Positions 49,577 to 57,887 of a stretch of 64,000 nucleotides of DNA are shown here, one piece after another. The DNA lies in the NCBI RefSeq assembly GCF_030553305.1, contig NZ_JARRAH010000001.1:1240001-1304000 (forward strand), read 5' to 3'. The number at the start of each line of letters is the position of its first letter. Positions within the stretch are counted from its first letter, which is position 1. The position numbers were made by a program, and so were the translations under genes. The DNA comes from Halomarina ordinaria. Its GTDB lineage: Archaea; Halobacteriota; Halobacteria; Halobacteriales; Haloarculaceae. A model generated the notes under the pieces. That model ran no database searches and was not told the DNA's origin. It saw nothing but the letters and a program-made list of their open reading frames with translations.

Positions 49577-49628
49577 TCTGCTCGCTTCGCCCGCAGTCTC
49601 GTTCAAATCTCCTCCGTGAGATTCCGAC

Positions 49629-49677
49629 GGATTCACGCTCGCGGCGCGATGAAACGCGCCGCTCGGCATGTGAATCC
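49629..49677. repeat. Two-part inverted repeat between the tRNA fragments
   Basis: GGATTCAC (49629-49636) pairs with GTGAATCC (49670-49677), and inside it GCGGCGCG (49641-49648) pairs with CGCGCCGC (49655-49662). The unpaired part is four bases on one side and seven on the other. A strong RNA or DNA hairpin, or a remnant of a mobile element end. Confidence 0.7.
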
Positions 49678-49684
49678 ACGAGAA

Positions 49685-49709
49685 TAGCGGGAGGGAGATT
49701 CGAACCCCG
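49685..49709 (-). other. Decayed 3' fragment of the initiator tRNA gene (copy 2)
   Basis: Minus strand reads GGTTCGAATCTCCCTCCCG then CTA. The last 20 bases match the 3' end of the initiator tRNA at 18 positions; the part farther 5' diverges. Together with copy 1 it forms a ladder of three similar tRNA 3' ends within 330 bases. The gap 49439-49806 (368 bases) otherwise contains no gene. Confidence 0.55.
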
Positions 49710-49806
49710 GTCGCTCGCTGCGCTCGCTCCCTCGTTCGAACTACCTGTCGCAGTCCACCGCGCACGGGACTCGTCGCTCCGCCCCTCGTCGTTGTTCGCT
49801 GAGAAG

Positions 49807-49881
49807 TAGCGGGAGGTAGATTTGAACTACCGATCTCCGGGTTATGAGCCCGGCGGAATCTCCTGGCTATCCCATCCCGCT
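49807..49881 (-). tRNA. Initiator tRNA-Met (anticodon CAU)
   Basis: Minus strand. Acceptor AGCGGGA/TCCCGCT starts with the A1-U72 pair of archaeal initiators. The anticodon stem has the three consecutive G-C pairs (CGGG-CTCATAA-CCCG) that define initiators, and the T loop is TTCAAAT. The discriminator is A and CCA is not encoded. No intron, unlike haloarchaeal elongator Met tRNA. Two partial copies of its 3' end lie on the 3' side. Confidence 0.96.
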
Positions 49882-50024
49882 ACCTCTTCGTACCGGACTC
49901 GGGTAGGTAAGGGTTGTGGTTCGGTCGCCGTCTGCGAGTCAGGAACACGGCGACGGCACGGCGACGGTCGGGACCGACGCAGTGTCAGTGAGGAGATACG
50001 AGTGCCGTGCAAGCGACCTCGCGC

Positions 50025-51080
50025 CTACAGGGTGTAGTCGTGCTCGCCCGTCTCGCTCTCCAGGAAGGCCGTCAGCAGGTCGACGGTCGCGGCGATGTCC
50101 TCGTGGTGAGCGCTCTCGGTGACGGTGTGGAGGTAGCGCGTCGGTATCGAGAGGGCGCCGACGGGCGTGGCGCCGTTGGCCCGCTGGAAACTCGCCGTGT
50201 CCGTCCCGCCGCTGGGGAGGATTTCGAGCTGGTGGGGAATCTCGGCGGACGCCGCGACGTCGCGCAGGCGCCGGTTGACCTTCGGGTTCGTGATGACCGA
50301 GGAGTCCTTGAGTTTGATGGCGGCTCCCTCCCCGAGGCGGGTGACCTGCTTGCTCTCGTCGACGCCGGGCGTGTCGCTCGCGACGGTGACGTCGAGGGCG
50401 ATGGCGAGGTCCGGCGAGAGGTCGACGCCGAGGGTCTCGGCCCCGCGGAGGCCGACCTCCTCCTGGACCGTCGCGGCGACGTGGACGGTCACCGGAGGGT
50501 CCTCGATGCGGCGGGCGGCCTCGAGGACGGCGAACAGGCAGACGCGGTCGTCGAGGGACTTGCCGGTCACGAGGTCGCCGACGGTCGTGGTGGTCTGGTC
50601 CATCGTGACGAGGTCGCCCGGCGAGACGCGCTCGGCAAGCGCGTCGCCGTCCATGCCCATGTCGACGTAGACGTCCTCGACCTCGGGTTCGGTCGCGCCC
50701 TCGTCGCCCTTCTGGGTGTGGGGCGGGGGCGAGCCGATGATGCCGGTCAGGTCGCCGTCCTCGGTGTGGACGGTGACGCGCTGGGCGCGCAGGACGCGGG
50801 CGTCCCAGCCGCCGAGCGCGTCGAGCTGGAGGAAGCCGTCGTCGTCCACGTGCCGGACCATGAACCCGATCTCGTCCATGTGCGCACCGACGACGACGCT
50901 GTAGTCGCTCTCGCCGCGTATCGTCCCGACGACGTTGCCCATCGCGTCGGAGGTGACCTCGTCGGTCGTCTCCGAGAGCTCCCGCCGGACGATGTCGCGG
51001 ACGCGGTCCTCGTACCCGGGGACGCCCCGCTCTTCGGTCAGTTCCTTCAGGAGGTCGTAGTCGAAGTCGAACTCCGCCAT
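50025..51080 (-). CDS. M42 family glutamyl aminopeptidase / endoglucanase-type metallopeptidase
   Basis: 351 residues from ATG 51080. Metal ligands in order: His in VVVGAHMDEIGFMVR, Asp in GKSLDDRVCLFAVLE, the catalytic Glu pair in VQEEVGLRGAETLG, Asp in AIALDVTVASDTPG, and His in TESAHHEDIAAT. It forms large tetrahedral TET-like particles in archaea that trim peptides, complementing the proteasome. Downstream of the polyprenyl synthase on the same strand, 38 bases apart. Confidence 0.94.
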   Translation of the reverse strand: MAEFDFDYDLLKELTEERGVPGYEDRVRDIVRRELSETTDEVTSDAMGNVVGTIRGESDYSVVVGAHMDEIGFMVRHVDDDGFLQLDALGGWDARVLRAQRVTVHTEDGDLTGIIGSPPPHTQKGDEGATEPEVEDVYVDMGMDGDALAERVSPGDLVTMDQTTTTVGDLVTGKSLDDRVCLFAVLEAARRIEDPPVTVHVAATVQEEVGLRGAETLGVDLSPDLAIALDVTVASDTPGVDESKQVTRLGEGAAIKLKDSSVITNPKVNRRLRDVAASAEIPHQLEILPSGGTDTASFQRANGATPVGALSIPTRYLHTVTESAHHEDIAATVDLLTAFLESETGEHDYTL

Positions 51081-51118
51081 GTCCGCGAGTTGCGGCGCCG
51101 TGCAATAGACGTGACGAC

Positions 51119-52183
51119 TCAGACGTCGCGGTCGACGACGAACCGGGCGAACGCGGCGAGTCGCTCGGCCGGTTCGGGTTCGAGCGCGAGCGCGTCGAGG
51201 TGGTCGAGCGCGCCCTCCGAGAGCGCCTCGGCGCGCTCGCGGGCGTACGTGACGCTCCCGGCGGCGTCGAGGAGGTCGACCACCTCGCGGACCTCGTCGT
51301 CGGTGTTCTCCTCGGCCCAGAGCAGTTCCTCCAGACGGGCGACGTCCTCGGCCGGGGCGTGTTCGGCGGCGTGGATGACCATCAGGGTCTTCTTGCCCTC
51401 GCGGACGTCGTTGCCGACGCCCTTGCCGAAGTCGCCGCCGGCCTCCATGCTCGTCTCGACGTCGAGGACGTCGTCGGCCACCTGGAAGGCGACGCTCATG
51501 CGTTCCGCGTACCGGGCGGCCCCGAGTTCCGTCTCGCGGTCCTGGCCGGTGACGATGGCGGCGAGACGGGCGACGATGCGCCCGAGACAGCCCGTCTTGC
51601 ACGCGCACATCTCCAGGTACTCGTCCTCGTCGAGGTCGATGGCGCGCTCGTTGTGCCAGCAGATGTCCATCCCCTGGCCGAGGTGCGTCCGGTTCAGTTC
51701 GTCCATGAGCATCTCGTAGGCGGCCAGTCGCGTCTCCGCGTCGAGGTCGCCGGGGTTCCGGGTGATTATCTTCAGCGGGAGGAAGTACATCGCGTTGCCG
51801 GCGTTGAGCGCCACGTCCACACCGTACTCGTGGTGGAGCGCGGGGGCGCCCCGGCGCATCGTCGCGCCGTCCTCCACGTCGTCGACGATGATGGTCCCGT
51901 TGTGGAGTATCTCGGGGATGCAGGCGTAGGGGAGGTACGCCTCGGGGTCCTCGCCGAAGGCCTCACAGAAGGTGAGAAAGAGGACGGCGCGCCAGCGCTT
52001 GCCGCCGCGGTCGAGGAGCGCCCAGACGGGGTCGGAGAGCGCGCGCTGGATGGTCTCGGCGGAGTAGGCGTAGGACGCGGGCCCGAAGAAGTCGGCGAGG
52101 TACGCCTCGTCGACCGTCCGGGGGAGCAGTCGCTCGATTTCCGCGTCGATGACCGGTCGCCACTGTTCGAGGACGTCCCGCAT
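51119..52183 (-). CDS. Polyprenyl (isoprenyl) diphosphate synthase
   Basis: 354 residues from ATG 52183; an alternative start five codons earlier exists. RGGKRWRAVLFL near the N-terminus binds the homoallylic substrate. The first Asp-rich motif is IIVDDVEDGATMRRG and the second is FQVADDVLDVE; LVxKT is replaced by GKKTLM. It condenses isopentenyl diphosphate to geranylgeranyl or longer chains for archaeal lipids or menaquinone side chains. The residues before the first Asp motif are small (NGTII), so the chain length is not obvious. Co-directional with the M42 gene. Confidence 0.93.
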   Translation of the reverse strand: MRDVLEQWRPVIDAEIERLLPRTVDEAYLADFFGPASYAYSAETIQRALSDPVWALLDRGGKRWRAVLFLTFCEAFGEDPEAYLPYACIPEILHNGTIIVDDVEDGATMRRGAPALHHEYGVDVALNAGNAMYFLPLKIITRNPGDLDAETRLAAYEMLMDELNRTHLGQGMDICWHNERAIDLDEDEYLEMCACKTGCLGRIVARLAAIVTGQDRETELGAARYAERMSVAFQVADDVLDVETSMEAGGDFGKGVGNDVREGKKTLMVIHAAEHAPAEDVARLEELLWAEENTDDEVREVVDLLDAAGSVTYARERAEALSEGALDHLDALALEPEPAERLAAFARFVVDRDV

Positions 52184-52284
52184 ACACTGCCCGGTCACGG
52201 CGACGGGTCAAAAGCCTCGCCATTCGGCGGACGTGAACCGTGTTACGACACAACGCTTAGGCACCCGTCGACCCGACTCCAGCC

Positions 52285-53604
52285 ATGACCGACTGGATCG
52301 GCGCGACGTTCACGGACCGCGCCGGCTGGGACCACCTCGAGACGCTCGTCGACCTCGGCGACCGGATGGCCGGCAGCGCGGGCGAACGCGAGGCGGCGGA
52401 ACTGACCCGCGACGCCCTCTCGGCTGCCGGCGCGCGCGACGCCCACCTCGACGAGTTCGACGTGACGGGGTGGACGCGGGGGACGAGTACGGTCCGCGTC
52501 GACGGCCGCGACCTCGCCTGCATCGCTCTCCCGCGGAGCCCCGCCAGCGACGCGACCGGCGCGTTCGCCGACCTCGGCTACGGCCTGCCGACCGACTTCG
52601 ACCGCGAGTTGGAGGGAAAGGTGGTGCTGGTCTCCTCGGCCGTCCCCGACTACTACGAGCGGTTCATCCACCGCCGCGAGAAGTACTACCGTGCCGTTCA
52701 GGCCGGCGCCGCGGCCTTCGTCTTCGAGAACCACGTTGAGGGCTGTCTCGCCCCCACCGGGAGCGTCGGGACCGGCGACGACCCCATCGGCGACATCCCC
52801 GCCGTCGGCGTCTCGAAGGAGGTCGGCGCGCGCCTCTCGCGCTGGTGTTCCGGCGACGACGCGCACCCGGTGACCGTCGAGGTCGACTGCGAGTACGGCC
52901 CCGCGACCAGCCGGAACGTCCACGCCGTCGTCGGTCCCGACACCGACGAGGAGGTGCTGGTGACGAGCCACGTCGACGCCCACGACATCGCCGAGGGCGC
53001 GATGGACAACGGCGCCGGCACGGCGATGGTCGTCCAGGTGGCGCGCGCGCTCGCCCGGCGCGAGTCCGACCTCGAACGGAGCGTACGCTTCGTCTGTTAC
53101 GGGAGCGAGGAGGTGGGCCTCTGCGGGTCGACGCACGACGCCGAGCGGCGCGACCTCGACCGCGTGAAGGCCATCGTCAACTGCGACGGCGTCCTGCAGG
53201 GGCGGACGCTCTCGGCGTATACGCACGGCTTCGACGACCTCGAACGCGTCCTCCGCGAGGTGGCCGAGCACTTCGACCACCCCCTCGGGATGAACCCCCA
53301 GCAGGGCCCCCACAGCGACCACTGGCCGTACGTCCTCGCCGGCGGCGTCCCCGCCTACCACGTCACGAGCGAGACGGACGGGAGAGGCCGCGGATGGGGG
53401 CACACCCGCGCGGACACCCTCGACAAACTGGAGTCCCGGGACCTGCGCGAGGGGGCCATCCTCCTGACGGAACTCGTCGTCCGCCTGGCGCGCGCGGACA
53501 CCGAGGTGGCCCGCCGCCCCCCGGAGGACATCGTCGCGGCACTCGAACGCGAGGGCCACGCCGAGGGGCTGCGCATCACGGGCGACCTCGACTCGCTCGA
53601 CTGA
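52285..53604 (+). CDS. M28-family metallopeptidase with PA-type insert
   Basis: 439 residues. The zinc site is complete: His-Asp in VLVTSHVDAHDIAEGAMDNG, Asp in DNGAGTAMV, Glu pair in CYGSEEVGLCGST, Asp in IVNCDGVL and His in HSDHWPYVLAGGVPAYHV. A PA-like domain lies before it (about 110-180, with YYERFIHRREKYYRAVQAGA). No signal peptide, so it seems cytosolic. It cleaves amino acids from peptides. A short gap of 100 bases separates it from the divergent polyprenyl synthase. Confidence 0.92.
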   Translation: MTDWIGATFTDRAGWDHLETLVDLGDRMAGSAGEREAAELTRDALSAAGARDAHLDEFDVTGWTRGTSTVRVDGRDLACIALPRSPASDATGAFADLGYGLPTDFDRELEGKVVLVSSAVPDYYERFIHRREKYYRAVQAGAAAFVFENHVEGCLAPTGSVGTGDDPIGDIPAVGVSKEVGARLSRWCSGDDAHPVTVEVDCEYGPATSRNVHAVVGPDTDEEVLVTSHVDAHDIAEGAMDNGAGTAMVVQVARALARRESDLERSVRFVCYGSEEVGLCGSTHDAERRDLDRVKAIVNCDGVLQGRTLSAYTHGFDDLERVLREVAEHFDHPLGMNPQQGPHSDHWPYVLAGGVPAYHVTSETDGRGRGWGHTRADTLDKLESRDLREGAILLTELVVRLARADTEVARRPPEDIVAALEREGHAEGLRITGDLDSLD

Positions 53605-53709
53605 GCGGATGGAGGGACGCCCCGCCCCGGTCGGAGACCGTTCGCGCGCGCCGCCCGCCCCCGACGACGTGAGTCACGCTTTTGCACGGGCGACGCGAGG
53701 TATCGCCCA

Positions 53710-54489
53710 ATGAGCGAGGAGGCCGCGGCCGACGAACCGAGCGGGGAAGCGACGGAGGGACGGCCGCGCGTCGGCGTCGTCGGGTCCGACGACGCGGCGC
53801 TCGTCGCGAGCGTGGAGGCGGCCGGCGGGGAGGCGATTCGCGCGGCGTCGGTCGACGAGCGGGGGTTCGGAGCGGACCTCGACGCCGTCGTCGCCGTCGG
53901 CGAGCGGGCGCTGCTCTCGCTCGCCCCCACGCCGCCCGCCCCGATACTGCCGGTCGCCGTCGACGCGCCGCTCGGCGTCGCCCCGGGGTCGGCGGGCGCG
54001 GCCGTCGAGCGCGTCGTCGCGGGGACGGCCCGCACCGTCGACGCCCCGGTCGTCGGCGTGGCGCACGCCGGCGGCGAGACGCACGCGCTCCTCGATGTGA
54101 CGCTGGTGACCGCCTCGCCGGCGCGCATCTCCGAGTACTCCGTCGAGAGCGAGGGGCGGACGATAGCCCGGTTCCGCGCCGACGGCGTGGTGGTCGCGAC
54201 GCCCCTCGGGAGTCGCGGCTACGCGCGGGCGGCCGGCGCCCCGGAACTCGCCCCCGGCAGCGGCGTCGCCGCCGTCGCCCCCATCTCGCCGTTCGCCATC
54301 GACCCCGACCGGTGGGTGCTCCCGCTGGGGACCCTCACGCTCCGCGTCGAACGCGACGAGGCGGCCGTCGACCTGCTCGCCGACGACCGCCGCGAGGGCC
54401 CGGTCGCACCGAACGACCCGGTCCGCATCCGGCCGACCGGCACCCTCCAGGTGTTCGTCACGGAGGGGCGAGGATTGGAAAGGCACTAA
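53710..54489 (+). CDS. NAD kinase-like protein lacking the GGDG motif
   Basis: 259 residues. The C-terminal half is clearly of the NAD kinase fold: LVTASPARISEYSVESEGRT, IARFRADGVVVATPLGSRGY (counterpart of the T-G-S-T-A-Y substrate loop), and ISPFAIDPDRWVLP. The N-terminal half has no GGDGT phosphate-binding motif; the aligned position reads VVAVGERALLSLA. It should therefore lack ordinary NAD kinase activity and may bind nucleotides or sense NAD(P). From memory haloarchaea keep such ATP-NAD kinase-like proteins near the quinol oxidase genes. Divergence is an inference from motif loss. Confidence 0.75.
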   Translation: MSEEAAADEPSGEATEGRPRVGVVGSDDAALVASVEAAGGEAIRAASVDERGFGADLDAVVAVGERALLSLAPTPPAPILPVAVDAPLGVAPGSAGAAVERVVAGTARTVDAPVVGVAHAGGETHALLDVTLVTASPARISEYSVESEGRTIARFRADGVVVATPLGSRGYARAAGAPELAPGSGVAAVAPISPFAIDPDRWVLPLGTLTLRVERDEAAVDLLADDRREGPVAPNDPVRIRPTGTLQVFVTEGRGLERH

Positions 54490-54513
54490 TGGGTGCACGA
54501 CACCGGTTTAGGT

Positions 54514-54954
54514 ATGCAGTCTTCGGTCTCGCTGTTCGGCCCCGTCGACACCATCCTCGGGCCGTACATCGAATACGTCCTGCTCGTCCTGGTGTTGGTG
54601 AACATGGTCGCCCGGGCGGCCGAGTATCGTTCCCACGTCAAACAGGCGCGCGACGGCGGCGTCGACGCCATCGGCCGGAACCCGGTCCGCGTGGCGACGA
54701 ACTTCCTCCTGCTCGTCGGGGGGTTCTACTTCCTGACCGTCGAGTACCACGCCGGGTTCGTCTTCTCGGTTCTGGTCGTCGGGATGGTCATCACCGACGT
54801 CTTCGAGTTCGAGTCGCGCCTGGTCGAGGCGCGCCGCGACATCGGCATCGAGCGCCCGAAGGGGTCCATCGCCGCCTCCGTGCTCGTGCTCCTCTACGCG
54901 GCGTACACGAGCCTGTTCTTCCTCATCGCCGACTACTGGGGCGCCGTCATCTGA
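54514..54954 (+). CDS. Four-helix membrane protein of the quinol oxidase cluster (DUF7313-like)
   Basis: 146 residues from ATG 54514. Four hydrophobic helices at about 10-36, 61-80, 84-104 and 115-142. A short cytosolic loop contains paired charged residues (MVARAAEYRSHVKQARDG). There is no His pair with haem-binding spacing. Unique orientation (plus) at the edge of the minus-strand cytochrome b cluster. From memory the haloarchaeal family at this place is DUF7313. Function unknown, probably accessory to the complex. Confidence 0.72.
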   Translation: MQSSVSLFGPVDTILGPYIEYVLLVLVLVNMVARAAEYRSHVKQARDGGVDAIGRNPVRVATNFLLLVGGFYFLTVEYHAGFVFSVLVVGMVITDVFEFESRLVEARRDIGIERPKGSIAASVLVLLYAAYTSLFFLIADYWGAVI

Positions 54955-55133
54955 ACTGACCCCCGCCGTTCGTCTCGTGACGCCACCGGCCACCACACCC
55001 GACCAGCCGTCTTCTACACGCGCGTCGTCGCCGTCCAGCGGGACCACCGCACCGTAGCCACGACCAGTCATCGACGGAAGGGAGCAGTCGCCACTGCCGC
55101 GACGCCCCTGCACGCGAGACCGCGGTGACGAGC

Positions 55134-55199
55134 GGGGCGAGGTGGGTGACACGAGGGGGGCGAGGTGGGTGACACGAGGGGGGCGAGGTGGGTGACACG
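55134..55199. repeat. 23-base tandem repeat, about three copies
   Basis: Units of 23 bases (core GGGGCGAGGTGGGTGACACG) begin at 55134, 55157 and 55180. They occupy part of the 346-base gap 54955-55300, which holds no supported gene. A partial further copy is seen at about 55215. No match to known origin or att motifs. Confidence 0.85.
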
Positions 55200-55300
55200 G
55201 TGAAGACGAGACGAGCGGGGCGACGTGCGGACGTCGACGCCGCTGGACGGTCGTCGTGAGAACGGAGAGAGAGAGGTGTCGGTCGGGGGGCGAGCCGGTT

Positions 55301-55558
55301 CTAGCCCGAGCGTGCCAGGCGAATCTGACGGATCGCCGGGATGATGACCCAGAAGGTGAGCGCACCGAGGATGGCGAAATAGAACATAGCGTCCATGAGG
55401 ACGAGGCCGATCTGGTCGTAGACGTTGGGGTCCTCGGGGAGCGGTCCGACGAGCTGTGCGCCGGAGAACGACGGCGTCCGGTACCAGCCAGCGAACGTGA
55501 GCCAGCCGAACAGCCCCACGATGAGCGCCGTGAGCCCCTTGATGAATTCGTCAGCCAT
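55301..55558 (-). CDS. Two-helix membrane protein of the quinol oxidase cluster (DUF7314-like)
   Basis: 85 residues. Helices at about 5-25 and 55-77. Between them lies an extracytoplasmic loop with WYRTPSFSGAQLVGPLPEDP. Ends in a positively charged IRQIRLARSG. Nine bases downstream of the 174-residue gene in the same operon. No haem or metal motif. Probably a small structural subunit, from position only; the family number is from memory. Confidence 0.75.
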   Translation of the reverse strand: MADEFIKGLTALIVGLFGWLTFAGWYRTPSFSGAQLVGPLPEDPNVYDQIGLVLMDAMFYFAILGALTFWVIIPAIRQIRLARSG

Positions 55559-55567
55559 TATCGGGAG

Positions 55568-56092
55568 TTAGTCACCGTCGTCTTTAGGGTTTCCCATTCC
55601 CGCGGTCCGAAAGCGCGTCCCGAGGATGTACGTCCCCGCGCCGGCCCCGATGAGCGCGATACCGATGAGCGCGAAGGTCACCTGGAGGACGCCGTCGGGG
55701 ACGGGCGCGGCGGCGATGGCGTCGCGGACGACGAACGGGACCGGCGGGAGCACCGTGGGGGCACCGAGCAGCGTCCCGAGGAAGCCGGGGAGGCCGGCGA
55801 GCGAGACGTAGAACAGGGCGACGGCCACTCCGATGCGCTCGCCGAGGCCCCCACCCGACCGGACCGCCCGGTAGCCGAGGTAGAGGACGGCCGGGAGCAC
55901 GACGCCGACGAGCAGGCCGAGCAGCAGGAACCGCTGGACGACGTTCGTCGCCGCGTCGAGGAACAGGAACCCGAGGATGATGAGGGCCACGGCGACGAGC
56001 GTCGAGGAGACGATGACGGTCTTGTAGAGGTCGAGCGAGACGACCACGTCGCCGTCCGTCCCGCGCCGTGGCTGGTCGGAGGCGTCGGACAT
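55568..56092 (-). CDS. Multi-helix membrane protein of the quinol oxidase cluster (DUF7315-like)
   Basis: 174 residues. A hydrophilic N-terminus is followed by helices at about 24-46, 52-75, 86-108 and 133-158. Lacks His pairs and Cys; not a cytochrome. It lies directly after the PetD-like gene (26 bases). Accessory subunit by position. Family number from memory. Confidence 0.75.
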   Translation of the reverse strand: MSDASDQPRRGTDGDVVVSLDLYKTVIVSSTLVAVALIILGFLFLDAATNVVQRFLLLGLLVGVVLPAVLYLGYRAVRSGGGLGERIGVAVALFYVSLAGLPGFLGTLLGAPTVLPPVPFVVRDAIAAAPVPDGVLQVTFALIGIALIGAGAGTYILGTRFRTAGMGNPKDDGD

Positions 56093-56118
56093 GAGAGAAG
56101 TGAGGGGCCGCGATTACT

Positions 56119-56883
56119 TCACTTCGGCGGACGCAGCCGGTAGTACCGCCGATTGAGTTCGAACATGTACCCCTCGCGCATCGACTTGAGCACGCCGTAG
56201 GCGATGAAGCCCGCGACGAACGGCAGCAGGAACGTCAGGTCGAACAGGAGGTTCGGCTCGATGGGGACCAGGTTCTTCACCGACAGCACGCTGATGGTGA
56301 ACGCGAAGACGATGCCGAAGACGCCGACGGCCGCCCAGAACGGCTGCTCGACGGGCCGGCGGGCCGACCCCTTGTTCAGGAAGGGGACGATGGCGATGAA
56401 CCCGACGACGACCAGGTTCGCCAGCACGCCGTAGGTCCGGTCGGCCATCAGCTGCTGGCCGCCCAGCAGGCTGATCTCGGGGTTCAGCGGCCCCAACTTG
56501 AGCAGGCCGAACGACCAGTAGAGGTACCAGTCGGGCAGGATGACCGGGGGCGTCTGACTCGGGTTCGCGGGGGCGTCGATGTGCATCGGCAGCGCGGCCG
56601 AGAGGAACAGGATCATCCCCACGAAGAAACTCGTCAACGCGAGGTTGCGAATCATCTCGTGGGGCCAGGTCGGGAACCCGAGGACGTCTCGTTCGATGTA
56701 GCTCGACTCCGTGCGGAGGTCCTGGTCCTCACGCCGGGCGCGTTCGAAGTACTCGTACGTCAGACGAGGGAGCCCCTCCGAGCGAGCCTTTCGCTCGCTC
56801 CACGTCGGGGTCTCGTCGTCCGGGGCGACGATACCGGTACCGTCGGCCCGAACCTCCTCGCCGCTGTCGTCGCTCGGAGGCAT
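56119..56883 (-). CDS. petD: Cytochrome b C-terminal (PetD-like) subunit
   Basis: 254 residues from ATG 56883. After a hydrophilic N-terminus of about 70 residues come DVLGFPTWPHEMIRN and the quinol-oxidation site motif ILPDWYLYWSFGLLKL (PDWY in place of PEWY), followed by three or four helices (LANLVVVGFIAIVPFLN, FWAAVGVFGIVFAFTISVL). This is the second half of a split cytochrome b, as in b6f complexes. The long N-terminal extension is unusual for PetD. Directly after the b6-like gene, separated by 172 bases. Confidence 0.93.
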   Translation of the reverse strand: MPPSDDSGEEVRADGTGIVAPDDETPTWSERKARSEGLPRLTYEYFERARREDQDLRTESSYIERDVLGFPTWPHEMIRNLALTSFFVGMILFLSAALPMHIDAPANPSQTPPVILPDWYLYWSFGLLKLGPLNPEISLLGGQQLMADRTYGVLANLVVVGFIAIVPFLNKGSARRPVEQPFWAAVGVFGIVFAFTISVLSVKNLVPIEPNLLFDLTFLLPFVAGFIAYGVLKSMREGYMFELNRRYYRLRPPK

Positions 56884-57055
56884 GTCTAGGTGATACACTC
56901 TAGCGAGCGGGGAAGCTTCAACGTTGTGTTAGCCGTGCCGCCGCCGTCGAAAAATCGAACGACGGGACGGACGGTTCGAGTCGGAAACGGAGTCTCTGCG
57001 GCGCCGAAGCGAGGAGAGAAAACGAGCCGTCGAACGCGACAGCGAGCCGGCCCGG

Positions 57056-57850
57056 TCAGTGGGGCTCGGCGATGCCCTGCATCCAGACGATACCGATGTG
57101 GATGGCGATGAGCGCCGTCGTGATGAACGGCAACAGGAACACGTGGAGGATGTACATCCGCTGGAGCGTCGCCTGGCTCAGCGAGAAGCCGCCGAACAGG
57201 AGCTGGGCGACCCACTCGCCGGCGAGCGGAATCGAGAGCGACATCTCGACGCCGATCTGTCCGGCCCAGAACGCCAGCTGGTCCCACGGCAGGAGGTAGC
57301 CGGTGTACCCGAAGACCATCGTCAGCGAGATGAGGACGATGCCGAGGATCCAGTTGAGTTCGCGGGGCTCCTTGTACGCGCCGGTGAAGTACACCCGCAG
57401 CATGTGCAGGAACACCGCCGCGACCATCACCTGGGCCGACCACCGGTGGAGCGACCGGAGGAAGAACCCGAAGTTCAGCTCGGTCATGATGTAGGTGATG
57501 GAGGCGTACGCGGACGTCGGGTCGCCCGTCGTCGCTGGCGCGTAGTAGAAGCCGAGGAAGGCACCGCTGATGGCGGCGACGACGTAGGCGATGGTACTGA
57601 ACGACCCGAGTGCGTACAGCGGGTACCAGTACCAGAACTTGTTGTCGAGGTTGTACTGTTCGGTGTGACTCTTCGGCATCTGCATGTTGACCTTGTAGTA
57701 GAGGTTCTCGAGGACCTCGAGGTAGTCAACGAGGCGCAGACGCTTGTCGAGCCAGATGAGGACGGTGAGATAGCCGCGTTCGACCGGCGAGAGCTCCTTG
57801 CTCTTCATCCAGCCGCCGTGGTCCATCTCGTCTTTGCGTTCGAGGCTCAT
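57056..57850 (-). CDS. petB: Cytochrome b6-like subunit (N-terminal half of split cytochrome b)
   Basis: 264 residues. Four helices. The two haem b ligands are the pairs SLHRWSAQVMVAAVFLH (13 residues between His) and ILHVFLLPFITTALIAIH (14 between), the 13/14 spacing of cytochrome b6 rather than bc1. GYLLPWDQLAFW is the conserved Q-site region. N-terminus is charged (KDEMDHGGWMKSKELSPVER). Transfers electrons from quinol to Rieske protein. The 157 bases between it and PetD hold nothing recognisable. Confidence 0.95.
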   Translation of the reverse strand: MSLERKDEMDHGGWMKSKELSPVERGYLTVLIWLDKRLRLVDYLEVLENLYYKVNMQMPKSHTEQYNLDNKFWYWYPLYALGSFSTIAYVVAAISGAFLGFYYAPATTGDPTSAYASITYIMTELNFGFFLRSLHRWSAQVMVAAVFLHMLRVYFTGAYKEPRELNWILGIVLISLTMVFGYTGYLLPWDQLAFWAGQIGVEMSLSIPLAGEWVAQLLFGGFSLSQATLQRMYILHVFLLPFITTALIAIHIGIVWMQGIAEPH

Positions 57851-57887
57851 GTGTCGTGGTAGCTCAGTAGTGGTCTCCGCGGGTTAA

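Noticed and set aside
49555-49710. Two additional complete tRNA genes
   Set aside because: Only the T arm and acceptor 3' strand are present; no D arm, anticodon arm or matching 5' acceptor strand could be found.
55134-55199. CRISPR array
   Set aside because: The repeats are directly joined without unique spacers and number only three, with no cas genes nearby.
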